DNA of 64,000 nucleotides from Vibrio maritimus (GCA_003263775.1 JYJJ01000047.1:18556-82555); one strand, 5' to 3'. Shown: positions 30,681 to 41,948, counted from the stretch's first letter. Program-made: numbers and translations. The notes: generated from the sequence alone by a model not told the origin.

Positions 30681-31895
30681 TTAGTGGTGTGCCCACTCAA
30701 CCGTATCTAGGTCAATCCCTTCTTTATACATATCCCATAGAGGAGACATGTCACGTAATTTGTTTACTGCTGTTCTGATCTGCTCAATCGCAAAGTCGAT
30801 GTCTTCTTCAGTGGTGAAACGACCAAATGAGAAGCGAACCGAGCTGTGTGCAAGCTCATCATTTAGGCCTAGTGCACGTAGCACATAAGAAGGCTCTAGA
30901 CTTGCTGAAGTACATGCAGAACCAGAAGATACTGCCAAGTCTTTAAGCGACATCAGTAGCGACTCACCTTCAACAAACGCAAAGCTCACGTTTAGGTTGT
31001 GTGGAACGCGCTGCTCTAGGTCACCATTGACTGTCACGGCTTCAAGATCTTTAACACCGTTCAGTAGACGGTCACGCAATGATTTTGCGTGGTCGTAGTC
31101 TTTCTGCATGTCTTGCTTAGCAACAGCAAACGCTTCGCCCATACCCACGATTTGGTGAGTAGGTAGTGTGCCAGAGCGGAAACCACGCTCATGACCGCCA
31201 CCGTGCATTTGCGCTTCTAAACGGATACGTGGCTTACGACGTACGTAAAGCGCACCGATACCTTTCGGGCCGTATACTTTGTGAGCAGACAATGAAATCA
31301 AGTCGACTTTCATTTCTTGAACGTCGATAGGCAGTTTGCCTGCAGATTGCGCTGCGTCTACGTGGAATACGATTTTCTTGCTACGGCAAAGCTCGCCGAT
31401 AGCTGTAATATCTTGTACAACACCGATTTCATTGTTTACGTGCATGATTGACACAAGCACTGTGTCTTCACGCATTGCCGCTTCTAGCTTAGCCAGGTCA
31501 ACAATACCGTTTGATTCAGGCTCAAGGTAGGTCACTTCGAAGCCTTCACGCTCAAGCTGACGGCATGGGTCAAGAACCGCTTTGTGCTCAGTCTTAACCG
31601 TGATGATGTGCTTACCTTTCTTGCTGTAGAAGTGCGCAGCACCTTTAATAGCAAGGTTGTCAGACTCAGTAGCGCCAGACGTAAATACGACTTCGCGAGG
31701 GTCTGCGTTCAACAGATCAGCGATCTGTTCACGAGCGTTATCTACTGCTTCTTCTGCTTGCCAACCAAAACGGTGAGAACGTGACGCTGGGTTACCAAAG
31801 GTACCGTCCATTGTCATGTATTGAACCATTTTTTCTGCAACCCTTGGATCGACAGGGCAAGTGGCAGAGTAGTCTAGATAAATAGGCAGTTTCAT
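30681..31895 (-). CDS. iscS: Cysteine desulfurase IscS
   Basis: PLP enzyme that draws sulfur from cysteine for Fe-S clusters and tRNA thiolation. The PLP lysine is in [16 protein letters not shown]; the mobile-loop Cys that carries persulfide is in [20 protein letters not shown]. 404 residues. First structural gene after iscR. Confidence 0.98.
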   Translation of the reverse strand: MKLPIYLDYSATCPVDPRVAEKMVQYMTMDGTFGNPASRSHRFGWQAEEAVDNAREQIADLLNADPREVVFTSGATESDNLAIKGAAHFYSKKGKHIITVKTEHKAVLDPCRQLEREGFEVTYLEPESNGIVDLAKLEAAMREDTVLVSIMHVNNEIGVVQDITAIGELCRSKKIVFHVDAAQSAGKLPIDVQEMKVDLISLSAHKVYGPKGIGALYVRRKPRIRLEAQMHGGGHERGFRSGTLPTHQIVGMGEAFAVAKQDMQKDYDHAKSLRDRLLNGVKDLEAVTVNGDLEQRVPHNLNVSFAFVEGESLLMSLKDLAVSSGSACTSASLEPSYVLRALGLNDELAHSSVRFSFGRFTTEEDIDFAIEQIRTAVNKLRDMSPLWDMYKEGIDLDTVEWAHH

Positions 31896-31923
31896 TCTTT
31901 ACTCCAATGTATAAGCGACACTA

Positions 31924-32430
31924 CTACGAGCGAACATTGATTCCGATGGGTGCGGTGCTTGTACTTTTTCTTGAGAACCCATGATTTACCGCGAGATCTA
32001 CGTCTTGTCGGTCTGAAATTTCTAATACTTCGTTATCTACCATCAACTCACCGAGAGTGATGTTGTTTAGGAAGTCACTGATTCGAGAGCTTAAATCTCT
32101 CCACAGTGTGTGTGTGAGGCAACGTGTACCACCTTGGCAATCTCCTTTGCCAGCGCATTTTGTCGCATCAACGGACTCATCAACTGCAGCGATGACAGTA
32201 CCGATTGAAATCTCATTGGCTTCTGCACCTAAGCGGTAACCACCACCCGGGCCACGAACACTCGCTACTAAACCTGCTTTACGCAGTTTAGAGAACAGTT
32301 GTTCTAGATAAGACAAAGAGATACCTTGACGTTCAGAGATGTCAGCTAGAGGTACTGGGCTTTGCTGTGAGTGCAGTGCGACATCAAGCATCGCTGTTAC
32401 TGCATATCTTCCTTTTGATGTAAGTCTCAT
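31924..32430 (-). CDS. iscR: Fe-S-sensing repressor IscR (Rrf2 family)
   Basis: Transcription factor that binds a [2Fe-2S] cluster when Fe-S supply is good and then represses its own operon at type 1 sites. N-terminal winged helix ([20 protein letters not shown]), then the cluster ligands at exactly Cys92, Cys98, Cys104 and His107 ([16 protein letters not shown]). The C-terminus ([14 protein letters not shown]) is variable. First gene of the isc operon; two IscR boxes lie 41-90 nt upstream of its start. Confidence 0.98.
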   Translation of the reverse strand: MRLTSKGRYAVTAMLDVALHSQQSPVPLADISERQGISLSYLEQLFSKLRKAGLVASVRGPGGGYRLGAEANEISIGTVIAAVDESVDATKCAGKGDCQGGTRCLTHTLWRDLSSRISDFLNNITLGELMVDNEVLEISDRQDVDLAVNHGFSRKSTSTAPIGINVRS

Positions 32431-32470
32431 ATCACACTATCCACATTGATTATGTGGCATAAATATTTCC

Positions 32471-32520
32471 ATACCTGAGTATTTTAGTCAAGTATTTAAT
32501 TGACTAAAATACTCAGGTAT
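32471..32520. promoter_or_regulatory. Tandem IscR type 1 boxes forming a 21-bp perfect inverted repeat
   Basis: The arms at 32471-32491 and 32500-32520 are exact inverted complements, separated by 8 bases. Read as IscR type 1 sites (ATASYYGACTRWWWYAGTCRRSTAT), 32471-32495 matches at 24 of 25 positions and 32496-32520 at 22 of 25. The two boxes abut with no gap. On the minus strand a TTGACT within the array can serve as the -35 of iscR. There is no T-run, so it is not a terminator. Confidence 0.85.
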
Positions 32521-32541
32521 TTAACCCAACAAAAGAAATGG

Positions 32542-33273
32542 TTATTTTTTAACCCCTATCGTTTTTTCAACGGAGGTCAAAATGCCGCGCAATGTATTGA
32601 TTTCCGTGGTTTCAGGACGCGCTCGACTAAACATTCTTCGCAACTTATTCATGACAAGCCCTGGCTTCTCCTTCGAGATAAACTGGGTATCCATGATGAC
32701 TTTTTCAAGGTGTTGGTAGAATAATTCCAGTTCTTTGTGACGTGGATAATCGACTTCACTTGGCTCAGAGTACTGCTGAGCTTCTCGCTCTAAATGCGCA
32801 ACTCTAACTTCATAGCTAAGTGTTTGCACCGCCATAGCAAGGTTGAGCGAGCTGTACTCTGGGTTCGCAGGAATACACGTATGGTAGTGGCACAGCTGCA
32901 GCTCGTCATTGGTTAATCCAGTGCGCTCACGCCCAAATACCAAAGCCACCGAATGCTTTTCGCCTTCGACCGCAAATTTCTTACCACACTCTCTTGGCTC
33001 AATCATCGGCCAATCTAAAGTACGTGAGCGCGCACTTGAGCCAACAACTAGGCCACAATCTTCCACCGCTTCTTCTAAAGTCGAAACGATTTTGGCACCT
33101 AATGCTATATCACTCGCACCCGCTGCCAACGCAACCGCCTGCGAATCCACCTCGCATTGAGGGTCCACAAGCACCATCTGGCTTAGTCCCATTACCTTCA
33201 TCGCTCGGGCAGCCGAACCGATATTTCCAGAATGAGAAGTCCCCACCAGGACGATTTTTACGTTGTCTAGCAT
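32542..33273 (-). CDS. trmJ: tRNA (cytidine/uridine-2'-O)-methyltransferase TrmJ
   Basis: SPOUT-family methylase acting on position 32 of certain tRNAs. The SPOUT knot motifs are [36 protein letters not shown] and [23 protein letters not shown] start at ATG 33273 ([11 protein letters not shown]); a GTG two codons upstream is possible. It lies directly upstream of iscR in the same direction, as in other gammaproteobacteria. Confidence 0.95.
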   Translation of the reverse strand: MLDNVKIVLVGTSHSGNIGSAARAMKVMGLSQMVLVDPQCEVDSQAVALAAGASDIALGAKIVSTLEEAVEDCGLVVGSSARSRTLDWPMIEPRECGKKFAVEGEKHSVALVFGRERTGLTNDELQLCHYHTCIPANPEYSSLNLAMAVQTLSYEVRVAHLEREAQQYSEPSEVDYPRHKELELFYQHLEKVIMDTQFISKEKPGLVMNKLRRMFSRARPETTEINTLRGILTSVEKTIGVKK

Positions 33274-33316
33274 TGTCACGTTGCACTCATTTTACACAAT
33301 CGCAGAATGGTAACAT

Positions 33317-33341
33317 AATCTTGACTAAAGTAGTCAGGATC
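33317..33341. promoter_or_regulatory. Partial IscR-type box overlapping the suhB promoter
   Basis: CTTGACTAAAGTAGTCAGG matches the core of the type 1 IscR site with one core mismatch, but the outer ATA and TAT triplets do not fit. TTGACT within it can be the -35 of suhB, with a plausible -10 (TCTATT or TATTCA) about 17 nt on. It lies between trmJ and suhB, so it could affect either gene. Confidence 0.45.
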
Positions 33342-33450
33342 TTTCTATTCATAAAATTAACAGCACAAAAAATAACCACTTCCCTTTTGCCAAATCTTTG
33401 GTATACTTCGCGCCGCTTTTTGTTCTTTAACATCCGTTGGGAAAATTCGT

Positions 33451-34254
33451 ATGCATCCAATGCTAAACATCGCTATACGCGCTGCGCGTAAAGCGGGCAA
33501 CCATATTGCTAAATCACTAGAAAACACTGACAAGATTGAGTCAGTACAGAAAGGCACTAATGACTTTGTTACTAACGTAGACAAAGACGCCGAAGCAATC
33601 ATCATCAGCACTATCCAAGCTTCATACCCAGACCACAGCATCATTGCTGAAGAGGGTGGCCTAATTGAAGGTAAAGATAGCGACGTACAATGGATCATCG
33701 ACCCACTGGATGGCACTAATAACTTCGTTCGAGGCATTCCTGCTTTTGCTGTATCTATTGCAGTTCGTATCAAAGGTAAAACAGAAGTAGCGTGTGTTTA
33801 CGACCCAATGGTTAACGAGCTTTTCACTGCACAACGCGGTGCTGGCGCTCAGCTTAACAATGCACGTATCCGTGTAACTCAGCTTAAAGATATCAAAGGT
33901 ACTATCATCGGTACTGGCTTCCCATTCAAGCAGAAGCAACACTCTGAAAGCTACTTCAAGATCATGTCTTCTATGTTCAACGAGTGCTCTGACTTCCGTC
34001 GCGCTGGTTCTGCAGCTCTAGACCTATGTTACGTAGCAGCTGGTCGTCTAGACGGTTACTTCGAGCTTGGTCTAAAACCATGGGACATGGCAGCAGGCGA
34101 ACTGATTGCTCGTGAAGCCGGTGCTATCGTAACTGACTTCTCTGGCGGTACTGAGTACATGAAGTCTGGTAACGTTGTTGCTTCAAGCGCACGTGGCGTG
34201 AAAGCGATGCTTAAACACATCCGTGAAAACGGTAACGAAGCTATCCTTAAGTAA
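33451..34254 (+). CDS. suhB: Inositol-1-monophosphatase / rRNA transcription factor SuhB
   Basis: Mg-dependent phosphatase that in enterobacteria also joins the rRNA antitermination complex. Metal-site motifs: EEGG at about residue 67, IDPLDGTNNFVRG, and KPWDMAAGELIAREAG. 267 residues, strong frame with typical high-expression codon choice (CGT, CTA, AAC). Divergent from trmJ, followed by a strong terminator. Confidence 0.97.
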   Translation: MHPMLNIAIRAARKAGNHIAKSLENTDKIESVQKGTNDFVTNVDKDAEAIIISTIQASYPDHSIIAEEGGLIEGKDSDVQWIIDPLDGTNNFVRGIPAFAVSIAVRIKGKTEVACVYDPMVNELFTAQRGAGAQLNNARIRVTQLKDIKGTIIGTGFPFKQKQHSESYFKIMSSMFNECSDFRRAGSAALDLCYVAAGRLDGYFELGLKPWDMAAGELIAREAGAIVTDFSGGTEYMKSGNVVASSARGVKAMLKHIRENGNEAILK

Positions 34255-34312
34255 TTCTCTGCAGCTTAAGTAGTTCTGTAGAAGAAAGCACAGCCCGTCA
34301 CAGCTGAATTTG

Positions 34313-34341
34313 AAATCCCGACCTATGGTCGGGATTTTTTT
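34313..34341 (+). terminator. Terminator after suhB
   Basis: 11-bp stem AAATCCCGACC / GGTCGGGATTT with loop TAT, followed by a run of T on the plus strand. Confidence 0.93.
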
Positions 34342-34361
34342 ATGCGACATAGACTACGTGT

Positions 34362-34849
34362 TTAATCAACCACTCGAACCTCAATCTCTATCAACCGACG
34401 CTCAATTTCTTTGGCATACTGAGTGAGCTAGGATCACCATTTTCTGAGTAGTCTGTCATAACTTCTATTAAATTAGTTCGAAGCATATTTAGATCATCTA
34501 ATTCATGTCCAGAAAAGTCGGTAAACATAGGCGATTGCAGTTCATCAAGCCAATCTCTGAACACATAAGGGTTTTCCTCAAATGTCGATAACATCAAGCC
34601 GGGCTTTGCGATAATCAACTTTGCCATCGTGGTAGAAATTTCACCACCAATAGCGCCATCTCGAGCTTTCCATATCTCCCACATAATGTTAGCGATCGGT
34701 ATCAAGGCAACGCTATCATTAGCCTCTATCGCACTATCGATATAGTCATGGTTTTGTAGAAACCATTGAAAATTAGCCTCATTTCGGTAAGACGATGCCT
34801 CTACAGAAACAGACAATATAAACAAGCAAGATACTAGAAACAATTTCAT
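34362..34849 (-). CDS. Small secreted protein of unknown function, possible immunity partner (frameshifted)
   Basis: I do not recognise this family. It has a clear signal peptide (MKLFLVSCLFILSVSVEA) and a helical, acidic mature part (ALIPIANIMWEIWKARDGAI, FRDWLDELQSPMF), so it is probably periplasmic. The raw frame stops early after DPSSL. One added base near 34421 continues it as QYAKEIERRLIEIEVRVVD, to a stop at 34362 and 163 codons in total; this tail has normal helix-like composition. The ATG overlaps the stop of the DUF5675 gene (TAATG), so both are translated together. A cytosolic enzyme-like gene followed by a secreted small partner is the pattern of a type VI effector and its periplasmic immunity protein. 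That role is inference. Confidence 0.6.
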
Positions 34850-35279
34850 TATTTAGACCCAAAGCAATTGATAATTTTGATCTCAACCTTGTCTGAACTA
34901 TCTATCAAAGAAAAAATCTCATTTAGCGCGGCTTTGCTATTTCCAACATAATAGTTTCCATCTCCATGCTGCCCCCAAGACTTTCCGGGCATCAAACACC
35001 CTTCCGTATCATCATGTAATTACCTGAGTGAATAAGAATAAAAGTTCTTCCCGAAACATTCTGAAGTTCATAGACACTCTTATGCTTAAGAGAAAAGTAA
35101 GGCTTAGCTAGATAAGTCCCCTCTGGTATCCGTTTATCGGAACCCTCCAATGTAGAATCCGGACCACCAGGTTCAAGGACAAACCAACTTTTTGCAGTTC
35201 CTTCAACCTTTAAATTCCCTAGCGTTGTATCCCCATACTGTTTTGTTCTTCTTATTGTCACAACAGACTTCAACTGCAT
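34849..35279 (-). CDS. DUF5675 family protein, L,D-transpeptidase-like signature (frameshifted)
   Basis: A 143-residue protein without signal peptide. It matches my memory of the DUF5675 pattern: TLGNLKVEG, an Ile-Pro-Glu-Gly-Thr-Tyr block (RIPEGTYLAKPYF), YELQNVSGRTFILIHSGN and then DTEGCLMPGKSW. The raw frame ends after IHSGNY; one added base near 35015 restores DDTEGCLMPGKSWGQHGDGNYY and runs to the stop at 34849. His84 followed by Gly-Cys95 resembles the catalytic His/Cys arrangement of YkuD-type L,D-transpeptidases, though the spacing is shorter. It sits in an AT-rich pocket between suhB and secF with no relation to either. Family function is unknown to me. Confidence 0.7.
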
Positions 35280-35404
35280 AATTCATTCCTGAAAAATCAA
35301 ACTTACTACAGGAATATAAAGTGAATTTGACGCTCAAGTTTTAAGCATTTGAATATTCTGGGCGCGCAGAATGCTTTTTAGTAACCATTTAACACATCAG
35401 TTAC

Positions 35405-35434
35405 AAAAACGGCCCTGCAAATGCAGGGCCGTTT
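35405..35434 (-). terminator. Terminator of the yajC-secD-secF operon
   Basis: 13-bp stem AAACGGCCCTGCA / TGCAGGGCCGTTT; T-run on the minus strand, 22 nt after the secF stop. Confidence 0.93.
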
Positions 35435-35455
35435 CATCAAATCCAATAATCTGCC

Positions 35456-36403
35456 TTATGGCATCTCATCAAACTCAGCGCCTTCTTTTTCAATCTGTGG
35501 CGGCATTAGGTGCTCTCTCTGGATACCCAGTTTCAGAGCTAGCGCAGATGCTACGTAGATAGAAGAGTAAGTACCGACCGTGATACCTAACAACAATGCT
35601 GTTGCAAAGCCGTGGATCATCGCACCACCTTGAGTGAATAGTGCGATAACTACGAACAAAGTAGTACCGGACGTAATCAAGGTACGGCTTAGTGTTTGCG
35701 TGATTGAGCTGTTCATGATGTCAGCTGGCTCACCCTTACGCATCTTGCGGAAGTTCTCACGGATACGGTCAAATACAACGATGGTATCGTTGAGTGAGTA
35801 ACCGACAACCGTTAGAAGTGCTGCGACAATCGTCAAATCGACTTCAATCTGCATAAGCGAGAAGATGCCTAGCGTGATGATAACGTCGTGTGCAAGCGCG
35901 AGTACCGCACCCGCCGCCAAACGCCATTCAAATCGCACTGATACATAGATCAAGATACAGATGAGCGACACAAGGATCGCAAGACCGCCCGCCTCTGTAA
36001 GCTCATCACCTACGTTTGGACCTACGAACTCGATACGACGCATTTCAACGTCTTCACCTGTACCTACACGAATAGCATCGAGGATCTGGTTGCCCAGCGC
36101 TTCTGCTTGCATGTCATCACGAGGACGAAGACGAACCATAACATCACGAGCAGAACCGAAGTTCTGTACCGTAGCATCGCCAAAGCCTTTCGCATCGAGT
36201 GCTGAACGGACTTCCTCAAGGTTTGCTGGCTGTTCAAAGCCTACCTCGATAAGTGTACCGCCAGTAAAGTCTAGACCCCAGTTAAGCCACTTCGTCGACA
36301 GTGTAAAAATAGCTGCACCGATCATCACAATAGATAGAACGAACGCAACTTTTGACCAACGCATAAAGTCGATCGTTTTGTCTGCTTTCATTATCTGAAA
36401 CAT
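35456..36403 (-). CDS. secF: Protein translocase subunit SecF
   Basis: Partner of SecD; the pair uses ion gradients to pull secreted proteins through SecYEG. Six membrane spans with a first periplasmic loop; signatures LDFTGGTLIEVGFEQP, VGYSLNDTIVVFDRIREN and TLFVVIALFTQGG. 315 residues. Nine bases after secD. Confidence 0.97.
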   Translation of the reverse strand: MFQIMKADKTIDFMRWSKVAFVLSIVMIGAAIFTLSTKWLNWGLDFTGGTLIEVGFEQPANLEEVRSALDAKGFGDATVQNFGSARDVMVRLRPRDDMQAEALGNQILDAIRVGTGEDVEMRRIEFVGPNVGDELTEAGGLAILVSLICILIYVSVRFEWRLAAGAVLALAHDVIITLGIFSLMQIEVDLTIVAALLTVVGYSLNDTIVVFDRIRENFRKMRKGEPADIMNSSITQTLSRTLITSGTTLFVVIALFTQGGAMIHGFATALLLGITVGTYSSIYVASALALKLGIQREHLMPPQIEKEGAEFDEMP

Positions 36404-36412
36404 AACTAACCC

Positions 36413-38269
36413 TTAGATCGACAATTTGTTGATACGCTTACCGCCATAAACCAGGTTCACGAGACAACGTGTACCGATGATAGCTGTAAACATAGAAGTA
36501 ATAATACCGATAGACAGTGTTACCGCGAAGCCTTTGATCGCACCTGTACCTACAGCAAATAGAATGATCGCTGTAATCAAGGTGGTGATGTTCGCATCGG
36601 CGATGGTACTGAAAGCGTTAGCATAACCTTGGTGAATCGCCTGCTGAGGGTTACGTCCATCTTTCAGTTCTTCACGTATCCGCTCAAAGATCAGAACGTT
36701 CGCATCCACCGCCATACCAACCGTCAGTACGATACCAGCGATACCTGGCAGCGTCATCGTCGCGCCTGGAATCATCGACATAACACCAACGATAAGAACG
36801 ATATTCGCCATCAACGCCATGTTGGCAAACAGACCAAATCGACGGTAGTAAACCAGCGTAAATAGCATCACGGCAATCATACCTGTGATACACGCTTTGA
36901 TACCCATATCGATGTTTTGCTGACCCATTGATGGACCGATGGTACGTTCTTCAACAATCGAAATCGGTGCAATCAGAGCACCTGCACGAAGCAGTAGCGC
37001 TAAGTTGTGCGCTTCAGCAGCAGAATCGATACCTGTGATACGGAAGTTACGACCAAGTGCAGACTGAATTGTCGCTTGGTTGATCACTTCTTCATGCTTA
37101 TCAAGGATAACTTTGCCTTCTGGCGTACGCTTGCCGCTGTCTTTATATTCAGCGAAAACCGTTGCCATTAGCTTACCGATGTTCTGACGTGAGAACGCTG
37201 CCATCTTGTTACCACCTTCGCTGTCTAGCGAGATGTTAACTTGTGGGCGACCATATTCGTCTGCGCTAGAGCTTGCATCAGTAATGCTCGCACCGCCTAA
37301 GATAACGCGCTTCTTAAGCACAACCGGACGACCGTCACGATCAAGCTTAATCTCGCTACCCGCTGGAGCACGACCACTTGCTGCGGCAGCCAAGTCAGCA
37401 GAACTGTCTACTTCGCGGAACTCTAGTGTTGCTGTTGCGCCCAAAATTTCTTTCGCACGCGCAGTATCTTGAACACCTGGTAGCTCAACCACGATGCGGC
37501 TCGCACCTTGACGCTGAACCAATGGCTCTGCCACACCCAGTTCGTTTACACGATTACGTAGGATAGTGATGTTCTGCTCTACAGCGTAGTTACGGATTTC
37601 TTGAAGGCGAGTTTCTTTGAATCGAGCGACCAAAGCAAAGCGGCCGTTTGAGTCAGAATCGAAGAAGTCCATATCTGGGTATTTTGCTTCCAGTACAGTC
37701 TTCGCTTCTGCAAGTTGCTCGGCATTGCGTAGCAGTACTTCTACGCCATCTTTACCCGCTGGGCGGATAGAGCGATAACGGATGCGCTCTTCACGAAGAT
37801 CGCTTCTAAAGCCTTCTTCTTGCTGACCGACCAGTTTTTCCATCGCGGCATCCATATCCACTTCCATCAAGAAGTGAACACCACCACGAAGGTCAAGACC
37901 AAGTTTCATTGGCGCAGCGCCAATAGATTCAAGCCAATCAGGGGTAGCTGGAGCAAGGTTAAGTGCAACGATTGAATCTTTGCCTAACGCTTCACTGATG
38001 ATATCACGGGCACTGATCTGAGTATCAGTGTCAGTAAAACGAACAAGAATGGAGCCATTTTCTAGAGCAATGGACTTACGAGAGAGTTGCTCTTCATCAA
38101 GAGCTTTAGTGACAGTATCCAGCGTCGACATATCAACAGAGGCGCCACGCGCCCCTGTAATTTGAATAGCCGGATCTTCACCGTATAGATTGGGAAGTGC
38201 GTATAACGCCGCTGCCGCAATGGCGAATATCACCATCAGGTACTTCCACAAAGGGTAACGATTTAGCAC
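36413..38269 (-). CDS. secD: Protein translocase subunit SecD
   Basis: 618-residue inner-membrane protein with one N-terminal helix, a large periplasmic domain with P1 head and base, then five further helices. Key motifs are [30 protein letters not shown] and [23 protein letters not shown]; the last carries the Asp used for ion-coupled movement in SecDF. Between yajC and secF in one operon. Confidence 0.98.
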   Translation of the reverse strand: MLNRYPLWKYLMVIFAIAAAALYALPNLYGEDPAIQITGARGASVDMSTLDTVTKALDEEQLSRKSIALENGSILVRFTDTDTQISARDIISEALGKDSIVALNLAPATPDWLESIGAAPMKLGLDLRGGVHFLMEVDMDAAMEKLVGQQEEGFRSDLREERIRYRSIRPAGKDGVEVLLRNAEQLAEAKTVLEAKYPDMDFFDSDSNGRFALVARFKETRLQEIRNYAVEQNITILRNRVNELGVAEPLVQRQGASRIVVELPGVQDTARAKEILGATATLEFREVDSSADLAAAASGRAPAGSEIKLDRDGRPVVLKKRVILGGASITDASSSADEYGRPQVNISLDSEGGNKMAAFSRQNIGKLMATVFAEYKDSGKRTPEGKVILDKHEEVINQATIQSALGRNFRITGIDSAAEAHNLALLLRAGALIAPISIVEERTIGPSMGQQNIDMGIKACITGMIAVMLFTLVYYRRFGLFANMALMANIVLIVGVMSMIPGATMTLPGIAGIVLTVGMAVDANVLIFERIREELKDGRNPQQAIHQGYANAFSTIADANITTLITAIILFAVGTGAIKGFAVTLSIGIITSMFTAIIGTRCLVNLVYGGKRINKLSI

Positions 38270-38289
38270 AGCGAGATCCTATAGCTGTT

Positions 38290-38619
38290 TTATAGAGACT
38301 TCAGCGTACCTTTTGGTAGCACTGCAGTAACGAAGTCTTTCTTGATAACTACTTCATTGTTGTCGTTTAGTGCGATAGCAATGTAGTCGTTGTCTTCAGC
38401 GATTTTAGTGATTTTACCAATTAGACCGCCGTTAGTTAGGACTTCGTCGCCCTTACCCATAGAAGCCATTAGGTTTTTGTGCTCTTTTGCACGCTTCGCT
38501 TGTGGGCGGTAAATCATGAAGTAAAAAATTACCGCGAACATGCCTAGCATGATTAGCATTTCGAAACCGCCACCTTGTGGTGCTGCTTCAGCTGCGTGTG
38601 CTGCAGAGATCAAACTCAT
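38290..38619 (-). CDS. yajC: Sec translocon accessory protein YajC
   Basis: Small single-span membrane protein bound to SecDF. Helix MLIMLGMFAVIFYFMIYRPQ, followed by the conserved QAKRAKEHKNLMASMGKGDEVLTNGGLIG. 109 residues. First gene of the yajC-secD-secF unit. Confidence 0.97.
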   Translation of the reverse strand: MSLISAAHAAEAAPQGGGFEMLIMLGMFAVIFYFMIYRPQAKRAKEHKNLMASMGKGDEVLTNGGLIGKITKIAEDNDYIAIALNDNNEVVIKKDFVTAVLPKGTLKSL

Positions 38620-38788
38620 CGGAGAACATCCTCTTTAATGTAAATACATATCCAAAATTGGGCTATCCCCCTATCTTTTCAAGAAGCAAACGGTAACTCA
38701 ATGTTTCTTATTCGCTTAGAGGCACAAAAAGTGTGACCCAGAGCTAGGATTTGTTACCTATTGCAGGGATAGCCGACTATTTAGCCAA

Positions 38789-39933
<1,145 letters not shown>

Positions 39934-39979
39934 GAAGCCTCCAAATTGCCAGAGACACAGTCTGACTCAATCTTAAAAC

Positions 39980-40038
39980 GCACTAACAAGCGTAGCTTGC
40001 CGCACTTAGATCCGCCCGCCCAACATAGCTCGTTAGGC
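39980..40038 (-). repeat. attC-like imperfect inverted repeat between queA and tgt
   Basis: On the minus strand the 59-bp stretch begins GCCTAACGAGC and ends GCTTGTTAGTGC. The ends can pair (one bulge, one G-U) into a stem of about 11 bp. GCCTAAC fits the RYYYAAC core of integron recombination sites and GTTAGTG partly fits GTTRRRY. The length is that of short attC sites. There is no integrase or cassette near, so this may be chance or a relic. Confidence 0.25.
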
Positions 40039-40116
40039 GAAAGGTTTTGGTGTTCCCTACCGTATTCCACTGAGTCCTTGAGTGAAATAAAAACTGTCGC
40101 TCACTACGGACGTGAA

Positions 40117-41169
40117 TTACGCCGTCTTCTTGGTAATGAACATCGCATCACCGTAGCTAAAGAAGCGATATTTTTGCTCTACCGCATGTTGGTAGGCATT
40201 CATGACATTGTCATAGCCTGCAAACGCACTCACCAACATGATAAGCGTTGATTCTGGTAGGTGGAAGTTGGTCACGAGACAATCCACCAGCTGATACTCA
40301 TAGCCAGGGAAGATGAAAATTTCGGTATCACCAAAGAAAGGCACCAGCTCGGTACCATTTTTCAATGCATCTTGCGCTGCACTCTCGAGTGAGCGTACTG
40401 AGGTGGTACCCACTGCAATAATACGGCCGCCGTTCGCTTTGGTCTCTGCAATCGCATCCACCACGTCTTGAGGTACTTCCACGTACTCTGCATGCATGTG
40501 GTGGTCATGAATATTTTCAACGCGAACTGGCTGGAATGTGCCAGCACCAACGTGAAGCGTCACATACGCAAAGTTGGCACCTTTCGCTTTGATCTGCTCA
40601 AGAACACTGTCATCAAAGTGAAGGCCCGCAGTTGGAGCGGCAACCGCACCTGGCTTTTCGTTATAAACCGTTTGGTAGCGCTCTTTATCTGCATCTTCAT
40701 CTGGACGATCGATGTAAGGCGGCAGTGGCATGTGGCCAACATCATTTAGAATCTCAAGCACTGTCTTGTCTGACTGCATTTCAATTTCAAACAATGCATC
40801 GTGACGCGCCCTCATGATCGCTTGGTATTCGTCGTTTTCACCCAAGAATAACTCGGTACCTGGCTTTGGTGATTTTGAACAACGTACGTGCGCAAGAACG
40901 CGCTTGTCATCAAGCATACGCTCTACCAGTACTTCTAGCTTACCGCCAGAGGCTTTGCGACCGAACATACGTGCCGGGATAACGCGCGTGTTGTTGAATA
41001 CAAGAAGGTCACCAGGCTGAACTTGGCTGACGATATCCGTGAAGTTTCCATCTACAACTTCACCCGTGTTACCGGTCAATTGAAGCAGTCGGCTTGAGCT
41101 GCGCTCTGCCTTTGGGTAACGAGCAATCAGCTCATCAGGTAATTCGAAGTGAAAATCTGAAACTTGCAT
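40117..41169 (-). CDS. queA: S-adenosylmethionine:tRNA ribosyltransferase-isomerase QueA
   Basis: Transfers the ribosyl part of SAM to preQ1-tRNA, forming epoxyqueuosine. I start at ATG 41169 ([19 protein letters not shown]), giving 350 residues; the longer upstream frame lacks homology. Motifs: [45 protein letters not shown] and [12 protein letters not shown]. First of the queA-tgt pair. Confidence 0.97.
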   Translation of the reverse strand: MQVSDFHFELPDELIARYPKAERSSSRLLQLTGNTGEVVDGNFTDIVSQVQPGDLLVFNNTRVIPARMFGRKASGGKLEVLVERMLDDKRVLAHVRCSKSPKPGTELFLGENDEYQAIMRARHDALFEIEMQSDKTVLEILNDVGHMPLPPYIDRPDEDADKERYQTVYNEKPGAVAAPTAGLHFDDSVLEQIKAKGANFAYVTLHVGAGTFQPVRVENIHDHHMHAEYVEVPQDVVDAIAETKANGGRIIAVGTTSVRSLESAAQDALKNGTELVPFFGDTEIFIFPGYEYQLVDCLVTNFHLPESTLIMLVSAFAGYDNVMNAYQHAVEQKYRFFSYGDAMFITKKTA

Positions 41170-41424
41170 AACACCAATCTTCTTTATTAAGCGACTAAAA
41201 CGGCGAAAAAATTCGCAGCCGCATAGTATAAAGTGACCCGTTGGAATAGCAAGCTGAACCGACGTTTGTGACCAGTTATCCCGTGATTTACCAAGCGCCA
41301 TTTAAACCACTTTGTCAATAGGGATATTTTGTGAGTTGAACGGCAAAAAACGATGTTAATCTCAGATTTAATCAGTGAAAAAATCTATAGTTAAAGTACA
41401 CAAACAGCACGAGTTGGAGGCCAT

Positions 41425-41895
41425 ATGATTAAGGTCCAAGATATGATGACTCGCAACCCTCACACCCTATTGCGGTCTCACTCACTAGCCGACGCTAAAC
41501 ACACGATGGAAGCGCTCGATATTCGCCATATTCCCATCGTCGATGCCGAACGTCATCTGCTAGGCATTGTTTCACAACGTGACGTTCTCGCGGCGCAAGA
41601 ATCTATCTTGCAGAAAATACCCAGCGATCAGTCTTATACTCTGTCGACACCACTTAGCGAAGTCATGCGCACTAACATTATGACCGCAGAACCGCGAGCG
41701 GGTTTGAAAGAAAGCGCTCTATATATGCAAAAACATAAGGTCGGTTGCTTACCTGTAGTACATAACAAACAACTGGTCGGCATTATCACGGACAGTGACT
41801 TTGTCGCGATTGCAATCAACCTATTAGAGCTGCAAGAAGATAGCGAACCAGAAGAGATTCAATCCGAAGGTGATAGCGAAAGCGTCAGCCTGTAG
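41425..41895 (+). CDS. Tandem CBS-domain protein
   Basis: 156 residues consisting of two CBS domains: VQDMMTRNPHTLLRSHSLAD to about residue 55, and VMRTNIMTAEPRAGLKESA to about residue 133. Each has the usual closing (LLGIVSQRDV and LVGIITDSDF). CBS pairs bind adenine nucleotides and regulate partners; no catalytic domain is attached. The C-terminus is a short acidic tail (EDSEPEEIQSEGDSESVSL). Partner unknown. GGAGG precedes the ATG. Divergent from queA. Confidence 0.88.
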   Translation: MIKVQDMMTRNPHTLLRSHSLADAKHTMEALDIRHIPIVDAERHLLGIVSQRDVLAAQESILQKIPSDQSYTLSTPLSEVMRTNIMTAEPRAGLKESALYMQKHKVGCLPVVHNKQLVGIITDSDFVAIAINLLELQEDSEPEEIQSEGDSESVSL

Positions 41896-41923
41896 GCATG
41901 GCGTAGCGTTAGGATAAACGTAG

Positions 41924-41948
41924 AAAAAAGAAGCGGCTGACGCCGCTC
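41924..41948 (-). terminator. Hairpin with T-run on the minus strand
   Basis: Stem AGCGGC / GCCGCT with loop TGAC (41932-41947). The A-run before it on the plus strand gives a minus-strand T-run (CTTCTTTTTTC). It lies just after the CBS gene and would stop minus-strand transcripts entering that gene. Confidence 0.6.
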
